This document shows, piece by piece, positions 15,532-21,771 of a stretch of 34,257 nucleotides of DNA; the stretch's first letter is position 1; each line of letters begins with the position of its first letter. The notes under the pieces are model-generated. The model was not told the origin of the DNA. It ran no database searches and saw only the letters and a list, made by a program, of their open reading frames with translations. The stretch comes from Myxococcales bacterium (GTDB taxonomy: Bacteria > Myxococcota_A > Polyangia > Polyangiales > Polyangiaceae), in contig JANXLV010000302.1 of NCBI GenBank assembly GCA_025355005.1, forward strand, positions 1 to 34,257, written 5' to 3'. Both the position numbers and the translations under genes were made by a program.

Positions 15532-15639
15532 GCTACACGCGGCGATGGGTCGCCGGGGCGGGCGGCGCTGCGCTGTTTCGTCCGGCGTGTGGCTCGCCGA
15601 AAACTGGCTCGTTCGGGCCCTTCCGGGGATCATGCGACG

Positions 15640-16503
15640 ATGGCGGCTTCCGAGGCAAAGAAACGGGCACGCGAGGGATCGGCGGTCACCGTCGTCGGTA
15701 AGCGCCCGCACCCCATCCGCGACATGTACCACGCGTCGCTTCGCCTCCCGTGGACCAGCACGCTGCTCGTCATCGTCGCGATCTTCCTGGGACTGAACGC
15801 GCTGTTCGCGGTCGCCTACAGGCTCGTGGGCGGGATCGCGAACGCGCACGCGGGGTCGTTCTCCGATGCGTTCTTCTTCAGCGTGCAGACGATGGGAACC
15901 ATCGGGTATGGCTCCATGTACCCGGAGAGCACCGGCGCAAACATCGTCGTCGTCGTGGAGGCCGTCGTCGGCACGATCGTCACCGCGGTCTTCACGGGCC
16001 TCGTATTTGCCAAGTTCTCTCGCTCGGTCGCGCAGCTCGCCTTCTCGACGAACGCGGTAGTCGCGCCCATGGACGGCATGCAGACGCTGATGTTCCGCGT
16101 GGGTAACGACCGCGACAGCCTCATCTACGAAGCGACGGTTCGCATCTCGCTGGTGCGCACGGAGCGCACGAAGGAGGGGCACGTCTTCTACCGCCTCTAC
16201 GAACTGCCTCTCGTACGTGACCGGTCACCCGCCCTCGCTCGCTCCTGGACGATCATGCATCGCATCGACGAGAAGAGCCCGCTCCTGGGCGTCGACGCCG
16301 CGAAGATGGCTGCGGACGAGATCGAGCTGCTCGTCACGGTGACCGGGATGGATGACACCTCTCTCCAGCCAGTCCACGCGCGGCACACCTACTACCATGA
16401 CGAGATCGCGTGGAACGCCAGGCACGTGGACATCCTGACGGAGACCGAAGGCGGGATGGTCCTCGACCTGCGCCGCTTCCACGACATCGAACCCACGGGC
16501 TGA
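15640..16503 (+). CDS. Inward-rectifier potassium channel (KirBac)
   Basis: 287 residues from ATG 15640 (GGGGA 10 bases upstream). A short cytoplasmic N-terminus contains the Kir slide-helix region (RDMYHASLRLPW, about 27-38). Helix TM1 is at about 40-60, the pore helix (FSDAFFFSVQTM) at about 74-85, the selectivity filter TIGYG at 87-91 followed by SMYP, and TM2 at about 101-124. Residues about 130-287 form the immunoglobulin-like cytoplasmic Kir domain, with recognisable strands (GMQTLMFRVGNDRDSLIYEA, SLVRTERTKEGHVFYRLYEL, SWTIMHRIDEKSPLLG). Length and order match KirBac channels, which form tetramers and conduct potassium across the inner membrane. It is transcribed alone behind a repeat-rich region and is convergent with the SDR operon. 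Confidence 0.93.
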   Translation: MAASEAKKRAREGSAVTVVGKRPHPIRDMYHASLRLPWTSTLLVIVAIFLGLNALFAVAYRLVGGIANAHAGSFSDAFFFSVQTMGTIGYGSMYPESTGANIVVVVEAVVGTIVTAVFTGLVFAKFSRSVAQLAFSTNAVVAPMDGMQTLMFRVGNDRDSLIYEATVRISLVRTERTKEGHVFYRLYELPLVRDRSPALARSWTIMHRIDEKSPLLGVDAAKMAADEIELLVTVTGMDDTSLQPVHARHTYYHDEIAWNARHVDILTETEGGMVLDLRRFHDIEPTG

Positions 16504-16543
16504 GGGCGCGATGTCGTGAAGCGTGCAGCATGCTCCGAGCTAG

Positions 16544-16570
16544 CTCGTGCGCGCAGGATGCATGCGCGAG
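16544..16570. terminator. Possible terminator stem between convergent genes
   Basis: CTCGTGCGCGCA and TGCATGCGCGAG can pair as a 12-bp stem with two G-U wobbles and one mismatch across a 3-base loop. It sits between the KirBac stop (16503) and the SDR stop (16576). There is no U-run. Confidence 0.3.
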
Positions 16571-16575
16571 CCAAC

Positions 16576-17364
16576 TCAGCGGAGGGGAGTCGGCGACAGA
16601 AACTCCGCAGCGCGGCGTGCGAGGTTCGGTATGCGAGATGCTGCCTCGTAGAAGAGCGGGTAGATGACGCGAGGACGCCCCTCTTCGCAGGCAGCGACGA
16701 TCTTCGCAGCGAGCGGCACCGCCTCTCCCGTGGGAATGAAGCGCTTCGTCTTCGACTCCGGATATCCCGCGCGTGCGTGGCTCTCCAGACCTGAACGCAC
16801 GGGTCCCGGGTAGACAGTGACCACGGTGACTCCAGACGATGAGAGCTCGAACCGGGCGATCTCCGATGCCATCGCGATGCCCGCCTTTGCCGCGCCGTAA
16901 TACGCGCACCCGCGGAGTGGTGTGACGCCCGCCATGCTCGCCACGTTGACCACCACGCCGCGACGCCGCTCTTGCATGCCCGGCACGAACATGGACATCA
17001 GTCGCAGCGGGCTCTCGAGATCGATCTTGAGTACACGCGACCCCAGCTCCCACGGCATGCTGGCGAGCGACTGGACTTCCATGATGCCCGCGCAGTTGAT
17101 CAGCCCGTCGACTGGACCACGATCGCGGAGCAGCGCCGCGCCATGCGCCGGAAGATCGTCTGGACGCGAGAGATCCCACGCCACCCGCGCGACGTCGCCC
17201 CCCAGCGCGCGCGCGAGGGTCCCCGTCGCGTCCTCCGTGATGTCCACCAGCGTGAGGCGCGCGGAGCCGGACCGCTCACGTATGAGCCGCGCCAGCGCGG
17301 AGCCGATCGCGCCGCCCGCGCCCGTGATCACGACGTGGGAGCCGTCCCACGGGTGGCTTCTCAA
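16576..17364 (-). CDS. Short-chain dehydrogenase/reductase (SDR)
   Basis: 262 residues. The cofactor-binding glycine motif TGAGGAIG is at 14-21, an Asp after the second strand (LTLVDITED) suggests NAD(H) preference, NCAG is at 90-93, and the catalytic Ser143, Tyr156 and Lys160 are in NVASMAG and YYGAAK. The C-terminus (EGRPRVIYPLFYEAASRIPN) resembles classical SDRs acting on lipid-like substrates such as fatty acyl or steroid alcohols, but this is weak. The start is TTG at 17364, whose TTGA overlaps the TGA stop of the upstream gene; GAGG lies about 10 bases before it. This argues for translational coupling. It is the last gene of the TetR/unknown/SDR operon, and TetR control is likely. No other start gives the full glycine motif without a long non-homologous extension. 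Confidence 0.9.
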   Translation of the reverse strand: MRSHPWDGSHVVITGAGGAIGSALARLIRERSGSARLTLVDITEDATGTLARALGGDVARVAWDLSRPDDLPAHGAALLRDRGPVDGLINCAGIMEVQSLASMPWELGSRVLKIDLESPLRLMSMFVPGMQERRRGVVVNVASMAGVTPLRGCAYYGAAKAGIAMASEIARFELSSSGVTVVTVYPGPVRSGLESHARAGYPESKTKRFIPTGEAVPLAAKIVAACEEGRPRVIYPLFYEAASRIPNLARRAAEFLSPTPLR

Positions 17365-17930
17365 GACAGCGCCTCGCGGACGCCGCCGATCGAGCGCGCG
17401 CTTCGAGTGAGATCGAGAGCGAACCAGAGCACGAGGACCGGCTTCGTGGCCGTCTTGAGAAGCGCGGGGCCCAGGAGGAGCCCCGGCGCCACCTCGCGAA
17501 CCTCGTCCAGGATCTTGCGGATGGCCCACGGATTGTCGGTGAGGTCGTAGTCCAGCATCACGCACGGTTGCCCGTCGATGACGCTCGCCTCGCGACGGAG
17601 CAGGAACGGAAACAGCGCGTGGCGGCCGCCGAGATGGACGCGGTTGATACCGTGCCCTCCCCTGCCTTGGCCCTCGAACGTCTTGCCGCCCCACGGGAAC
17701 CCGGACGAGCCGGCGATGCGCCTGAGAATTCCGCCGGCGACGCCGCTGTCCAGTCCGCGAACCGCGAGCATGCGCCCCTGCGGAAGACCGGAGATCTCGT
17801 CGATGCTGTCCGGGCACGAGCCCCCACGATAGAGCGCGTCGAGCTCATTGAAGGACATGCGGGCCAGCGCCTCGAGAGAGAGACCTGACGTTCGCTTGCT
17901 GGACTCTCCGTGAACACTCGTCTGTTGCAT
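17361..17930 (-). CDS. Conserved-looking protein of unknown function in SDR operon
   Basis: 189 residues from MQQTSVHGESSKRTSGLSLE. This start is supported by AGGAG 7 bases upstream; an upstream ATG at 17981 is less well placed. No signal peptide or clear membrane helix is seen. Visible segments: LEALARMSFNELDALYRGG near the N-terminus, PQGRMLAVRGLDSGVAGG, an aromatic and Gly-rich middle (GFPWGGKTFEGQGRGGHGIN), and a C-terminal NPWAIRKILDEVREVAPGL with a Tyr-Asp pair before it (MLDYDLTDN). The pattern suggests a beta-barrel or lipocalin-like ligand-binding fold, but I cannot name a family. Its stop overlaps the SDR start, so the two products may act on the same substrate. It lies 76 bases after the TetR gene. 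Confidence 0.75.
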   Translation of the reverse strand: MQQTSVHGESSKRTSGLSLEALARMSFNELDALYRGGSCPDSIDEISGLPQGRMLAVRGLDSGVAGGILRRIAGSSGFPWGGKTFEGQGRGGHGINRVHLGGRHALFPFLLRREASVIDGQPCVMLDYDLTDNPWAIRKILDEVREVAPGLLLGPALLKTATKPVLVLWFALDLTRSARSIGGVREALS

Positions 17931-17985
17931 CGCTCTGCTCCTCTTCGTTCGTGGATCTGACTTCGTGCTTATCGTGGACATGTCT

Positions 17986-18001
17986 CCCCGCCGCGGCGGG
18001 G
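17986..18001. promoter_or_regulatory. Perfect 16-bp GC palindrome in operon leader
   Basis: CCCCGCCGCGGCGGGG, a perfect palindrome with no spacer, lies 5 bases after the TetR stop and 55 bases before the next gene's start. As RNA it could only fold into a short GC hairpin with a tight loop. It might attenuate transcription or stabilise the downstream message; there is no U-run. Confidence 0.35.
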
Positions 18002-18006
18002 GATCT

Positions 18007-18603
18007 TCATCTCTTCTTGGTGGCGAACGCGCGCCACGCGGACTCACACGCGGCCTCGTAGGACTCGTCGGACAGCTTCAGGTACGCCGTCCGCTCCGCC
18101 TTCACGAGGCCAATCAGCGCGCCCCACACGAACGCGAGGATCACCTCGGGCGCGACGTCGCGCGTGAACGCGCCCATTGCCTGGAACTCGCTGCATGCAG
18201 CGAAGATGGGACCGAGCACGCGCAGCTCCACGGCCCTGCTCTGCGCCGTGAGGTAGGCAGTGTGGTCCTGAAGCTCCAGAAAGTGGAACGCGAGAGGCTC
18301 GTCGCGCGAGAAGCACACGAGGCGGCGCCACAGCTCGTGGAAGAGCGCGTGCGGCGCCTGGACGCGGTCGAGGTCCACGGAGATCGCGCGCTCCAGCTTC
18401 TCCTTCGCCATCACGAAGACGGCGTTCACGAGAGCCTCCTTGCTCGGATACAGTCGGTACAGCGTGCTGGACCCGACCTTTGCACGCACGATCACATCTG
18501 GAACGCTGGTTCCGTGATAGCCGCGCTCCGCGAACATCGCGAGCGCGGTCTCCAGGATGGCAGTGCGCCGCTCCTCGACGGTGGAAAGTTGGGGGGCGCC
18601 CAT
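18007..18603 (-). CDS. TetR/AcrR-family transcriptional regulator
   Basis: 198 residues from MGAPQLSTVEERRTAILETA. The N-terminal TetR_N helix-turn-helix is clear at about 12-58: ILETALAMFAERGYHGTSVP, DVIVRAKVGSSTLYRLYPSK. The C-terminal ligand-binding domain is all helical (HALFHELWRRLVCFSRDEPL and following). Ligand unknown. An 18-bp perfect palindrome lies only 2 bases upstream of the ATG, so autorepression is very likely. There is no Shine-Dalgarno sequence between operator and ATG. It is the first gene of the operon with 17361-17930 and the SDR, and probably controls them. A 72-bp hexamer tract lies further upstream. Confidence 0.93.
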   Translation of the reverse strand: MGAPQLSTVEERRTAILETALAMFAERGYHGTSVPDVIVRAKVGSSTLYRLYPSKEALVNAVFVMAKEKLERAISVDLDRVQAPHALFHELWRRLVCFSRDEPLAFHFLELQDHTAYLTAQSRAVELRVLGPIFAACSEFQAMGAFTRDVAPEVILAFVWGALIGLVKAERTAYLKLSDESYEAACESAWRAFATKKR

Positions 18604-18605
18604 GC

Positions 18606-18623
18606 GTGGAATAGTTATTCCAC
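18606..18623. promoter_or_regulatory. TetR operator, 18-bp palindrome
   Basis: GTGGAATAGTTATTCCAC has perfect 8-bp arms around a 2-base centre. It is AT-rich in GC-rich surroundings and lies directly before the TetR start codon. Size and symmetry fit a TetR dimer site. It probably overlaps the -10 region (AATAACTATT on the minus strand). Confidence 0.8.
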
Positions 18624-18655
18624 ACTTCAGAAGAACGTCAAGGCCCGTCGATCTA

Positions 18656-18727
18656 GGTCGAGGTCGAGGTCGAGGTCGAGGTCGAGGTCGAGGTCGAGGT
18701 CGAGGTCGAGGTCGAGGTCGAGGTCGA
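18656..18727. repeat. Hexanucleotide tract GGTCGA x12 (perfect)
   Basis: Twelve perfect copies of GGTCGA on the plus strand, 72 bp. On the minus strand this is the CTCGAC repeat, the same unit as at 14582-14695. The tract lies 52 bases upstream of the TetR start codon and 19 bases beyond the stop of the gene at 18747-19151. It has no credible coding role. Confidence 0.95.
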
Positions 18728-18746
18728 CGCGAGAGACCTGATGGCC

Positions 18747-19151
18747 TCAGCTCTTCGCGAACTCGTAGAACAGCGCGGACAGCGCGCAGTCTCCGACGGC
18801 AATCGCCAGCATCGGGACGAGCGCCGCCAGACCGAGGGCGGCGCGCCCATGCCACGTACCGAACAGGCGGGCGCGGATGAACCGCTCCGCGTCCCGACGG
18901 AACAGGAGCCCAAGCGTGGTCTGGGCCGCGGCGACGGCGAGCAAGAACACCGCGTCTCCCACGTCCGGCGTGCCCATCCCACCGGAGCCGAGCCCAAGCG
19001 CGACCGCTACGCGAACCGTCACGAGCACGCCAGCCAGCGTGGCGACGAAGCTCAACCCAGTCGTCCACCGCGCAGCCGCGCGCGGCTTGTTTCCAGCCGG
19101 AACGATGAACGGAGAGTGAGTCGCCACGTTTGCCACGTGGATGAAACCCAA
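18747..19151 (-). CDS. Small membrane protein with three TM helices
   Basis: 134 residues. Three hydrophobic segments are visible: about 30-55 (TTGLSFVATLAGVLVTVRVA), about 66-84 (AVFLLAVAAAQTTLGLLF) and about 104-128 (AALGLAALVPMLAIAVGDCA). Between helices 2 and 3 is a positively charged loop (RRDAERFIRARLFGTWHGR), likely cytoplasmic. I do not recognise the family. The start used is TTG at 19151 because no ATG gives the N-terminal region; GTG codons a few residues later are alternatives, so the N-terminus is uncertain. It is in the same direction as the upstream ABC-F gene, separated by 95 bases with a 27-bp repeat, and as the downstream TetR gene, separated by the 72-bp hexamer tract. Confidence 0.6.
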   Translation of the reverse strand: MGFIHVANVATHSPFIVPAGNKPRAAARWTTGLSFVATLAGVLVTVRVAVALGLGSGGMGTPDVGDAVFLLAVAAAQTTLGLLFRRDAERFIRARLFGTWHGRAALGLAALVPMLAIAVGDCALSALFYEFAKS

Positions 19152-19197
19152 GATCCCAGGAGGTCATTCCCAGATGACGAAGATGTCGGGACCTCGG

Positions 19198-19278
19198 CCC
19201 GCAGTTCCAGCGCGACCCGCTAGACCCACAGTCCCAGGGCGACCTCTCAGACCCGCAGTCCCGGCGCTTCCTGCCCGG
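19198..19278. repeat. Three imperfect 27-bp repeats at the end of the ABC-F gene
   Basis: Units begin at 19198, 19225 and 19252. The shared core is CCCRCAGTYCC followed by a GCGACC-like word in the first two; the third diverges in its second half. They span the ABC-F stop codon at 19247-19249. In another minus-strand frame they would encode Gly-Thr-x-Gly-Leu-type collagen-like repeats. Confidence 0.6.
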
Positions 19279-20869
19279 TCTCCGCCACGTACTCCGAGTA
19301 CCCCCCGCCATAAAGGTGCACGCCCTGCGGCGTGAGCTCCAGCACGCGGTTCGAGAGCCGGCGAAGGAAGTGGCGATCGTGGGACACGAAGATCATCGTG
19401 CCCGAGTATCCCTCCAGCGCCTCGAGCAGGGTTTCCTTCGTGGAGAGGTCCAGGTGGTTCGTCGGCTCGTCCAGCACCAGGAAGTTCGGCGGCTCGTACA
19501 GCATCTGCGCCATCACGAGGCGCGCCTTCTCTCCGCCGGAGAGTATGCGACAGACCTTCTCCACGTCGCCGCCCGAGAACCCGAACGCGCCGCACAGCGT
19601 CCGCAGCGAGCCGATGCTCGCCTTCGGAAAGCGCGACACCAGCGCCTCCCACACGGTGTCCTCCGGCTTCAAGAGCTCCATCGCGTGCTGCGCGAAGTAG
19701 CCCATGGTCACGCTCGCGCCGATCTGTACCTTGCCGGTGTCCGGCGCAGTGGACCCGGCGATCATCTTGAGCAGCGTGGATTTGCCTGCCCCGTTGATCC
19801 CCATGACGGCGATGCGCTCCGTGCGACGCACGAGCAAGCTGAAGTCGTCGTAGATGACCTTCTGCCCGTACTGCTTGTGCACGCTCTGGATGTTCACAAC
19901 GTCGTCGCCGGAGCGCGGCGCCTCGGGGAAGGTGAACTGCACGCGCTGCTCGCGCTTCGGCGGCTCCACGCGCTCGATCTTGTCGAGCTTCTTCACCCGC
20001 GACTGCACCTGCGCTGCGTGGCTCGCCCGCGCCTTGAAGCGCGCAATGAACGCCTCTTCCTTCTTCAACATCGCCTGCTGCCGCTCGAACTCGCTCTCCT
20101 GCTGCTGGTTCAAGACCGCGCGCTGCTTCACGTAGAACTCGTAGTTGCCCGTGAAGAGCGTGAGGCTGCCGCTGTCGATCTCGGCGATCTTGTTCACGAT
20201 GCGATTCATGAACTCGCGATCGTGGCACGTCATCATGAGCGCGCCGTCGAACTGCTTCAGGAAGCTCTCGAGCCAGATGATGGATTCGATGTCCAGGTGG
20301 TTCGTCGGCTCGTCGAGGAGCATCACGTCCGGCTTCATGAGCAGGATGCGCGCGAGCGCCACGCGCATCTTCCATCCGCCGGAAAGCGCACCGACGTCGC
20401 CGTCCATCGTCTCCTGCGAGAAGCCGAGGCCGTTCAGGATCTCTCGCGCGCGCGCATCCAGCGCGTAGCCGCCGAGCTCCTCGTAGCGGGCCTGCGCCTC
20501 ACCGAACTCCTCCACCACTGCCATCATTTCGTCGCCCAGCTCGGGGTCCGCCAGCTTCGCCTCCAGCTCGCGCATCTTGATGCCCGCCTGCGCGACGGGG
20601 CCTGCGCCTTCGAGCGTGGCGGCCACGACGCTCATGCCGTGCATGTCGCCCGTGTCCTGGCTGAAGTAGCCGATGGTGGTGCCGCGATCGACGTAGACGT
20701 CACCGGCGTCCGGCTCTTCCTCGCTCACGATCATCCGAAAAATCGTGGATTTTCCAGAGCCGTTCGGCCCCACGAGCCCGACCTTCTCCCCCTTGAAGAG
20801 CGCGCACGATGCGTCCAGGAAGAGGATCTGAGAGCCGTGCTGCTTACCGATGGCGTCGAGTCGAATCAC
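19247..20869 (-). CDS. ABC-F family ATPase (YbiT/EttA-like)
   Basis: 540 residues, soluble, with two ABC domains and no membrane segments. ABC1: Walker A GPNGSGKST (about 34-42), signature LSGGW (162-166), Walker B VMLLDEPTNHLD (182-193). The interdomain linker, with its long charged helix (QQQESEFERQQAMLKKEEAF), is the P-site-tRNA-interaction region of the family. ABC2: Walker A GINGAGKST, LSGGEKAR, LVLDEPTNHLD. ABC-F proteins bind the ribosomal E-site and affect translation or antibiotic resistance. Length and the SIIWLE segment fit YbiT best; a resistance-type role cannot be excluded. The start is GTG at 20869 (Ile-Arg-Leu-Asp follows), because a longer N-terminus would be non-homologous. 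It is divergent from the hydrolase gene with 68 bases between them. Confidence 0.93.
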   Translation of the reverse strand: MIRLDAIGKQHGSQILFLDASCALFKGEKVGLVGPNGSGKSTIFRMIVSEEEPDAGDVYVDRGTTIGYFSQDTGDMHGMSVVAATLEGAGPVAQAGIKMRELEAKLADPELGDEMMAVVEEFGEAQARYEELGGYALDARAREILNGLGFSQETMDGDVGALSGGWKMRVALARILLMKPDVMLLDEPTNHLDIESIIWLESFLKQFDGALMMTCHDREFMNRIVNKIAEIDSGSLTLFTGNYEFYVKQRAVLNQQQESEFERQQAMLKKEEAFIARFKARASHAAQVQSRVKKLDKIERVEPPKREQRVQFTFPEAPRSGDDVVNIQSVHKQYGQKVIYDDFSLLVRRTERIAVMGINGAGKSTLLKMIAGSTAPDTGKVQIGASVTMGYFAQHAMELLKPEDTVWEALVSRFPKASIGSLRTLCGAFGFSGGDVEKVCRILSGGEKARLVMAQMLYEPPNFLVLDEPTNHLDLSTKETLLEALEGYSGTMIFVSHDRHFLRRLSNRVLELTPQGVHLYGGGYSEYVAETGQEAPGLRV

Positions 20870-20937
20870 GGGCGGGGCTCTTAGTACCCCCCGCGCCCCA
20901 CGTAAACACGCTCTCGCGATTGCTGTAGCCTCGCGCG

Positions 20938-21771
20938 ATGGAATTTTTGACCGTCCAGGGTGCGCGCACGTTCGTGAAGGAATGGCCGGCGACCGCGTCG
21001 CCCGACGCCACCTCACGCCCCGTGTTGCTCATGCTGCACGGCAATCCGGACACCCATGCGATCTGGACCGGAGTCGCCACGCGCATCTCCGATCGCTTCC
21101 GCTGCCTCGCGCCCGACCTCCCGGGAATGGGGCAGTCCAGTACGCCGGACGGCTGGGACGCGAGCCTGTCGTCGCAGGCCGCCTGGGTGAATTCGCTCTG
21201 CGACTCTCTCTCGCTCACGGAGCCGTTTCACCTGGCCGTGCACGACATCGGCGGGCCCTTTGGTCTGTCGTTCACCTGCGAGCACCCGGAGCGCGTGCGT
21301 TCCCTCGCGATCGGGAACACGCTCTTCCAGACGTCCTACCGCTGGCACCCGTGGGCGCGCGTGTGGCGGACGCCGATCCTCGGCGAGCTCTCCATGGCGC
21401 TCATGAACCGCGCGCTCTTCATCCGCGAGGTGGAGAAGGGCGCGCGCAAGCTCTCACGCAAGGAGATCGCGCTCGCCTACGAACAGCTCACACCGCGCAG
21501 CAAGAAGAGCGTCCTCACGTGGTACCGCGCGATGACGCCCGCGCGCTTCGCGGGATGGGAAGAGCGCCTCTGGGCCCTCACGAAGGAGCGCATCCCCACC
21601 ACCGTGGTCTGGGGCGAGCACGATCCGTACATCCCGACGCGCTTCGCCAGGTGCTTCGGCACCGAGAACATCCGCATGTTCCCGGACGCTGGGCACTGGG
21701 TGATCGCCGAGGAGGTAGAGGCCGTCGGCGATCACCTCGCGGCGTTCTTCAGTTCTTCTTCGCAGGCGTAG
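20938..21771 (+). CDS. Alpha/beta hydrolase, haloalkane-dehalogenase-like
   Basis: 277 residues with an alpha/beta-hydrolase fold. The oxyanion-hole motif HGNPDTH is at 34-40. The nucleophile elbow AVHDIGGPFG has Asp103 in the nucleophile position, as in haloalkane dehalogenases and epoxide hydrolases; esterases and lipases have Ser. The acid Asp229 is in VVWGEHDPYIP and His253 is in DAGHWV. HGNP favours the dehalogenase side over the HGFP of epoxide hydrolases, so a C-halogen or epoxide substrate is likely but not certain. A cap region at about 130-210 separates the core halves. No signal peptide, so cytoplasmic. No Shine-Dalgarno sequence is clear at ATG 20938. Its last 23 bases overlap the convergent M3 peptidase gene. 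Confidence 0.88.
   Translation: MEFLTVQGARTFVKEWPATASPDATSRPVLLMLHGNPDTHAIWTGVATRISDRFRCLAPDLPGMGQSSTPDGWDASLSSQAAWVNSLCDSLSLTEPFHLAVHDIGGPFGLSFTCEHPERVRSLAIGNTLFQTSYRWHPWARVWRTPILGELSMALMNRALFIREVEKGARKLSRKEIALAYEQLTPRSKKSVLTWYRAMTPARFAGWEERLWALTKERIPTTVVWGEHDPYIPTRFARCFGTENIRMFPDAGHWVIAEEVEAVGDHLAAFFSSSSQA

Noticed and set aside
15463..16182. Minus-strand frame ending in VQQLD heptapeptide repeats
   Set aside because: It is antisense to the whole KirBac gene, and its repeats come from the 21-bp dyads. I treat the repeats as DNA features, while noting the coding alternative.
12062..16503. Defence island built on SNF2, the HTH-like protein and the channel
   Set aside because: No nuclease, methyltransferase, phospholipase or toxin partner is present, and gene directions differ. 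Nothing supports a defence role.
19316..20884. Long plus-strand frame opposite the ABC-F gene
   Set aside because: Composition is typical of an antisense frame of a GC-rich gene; the opposite strand carries all ABC motifs.
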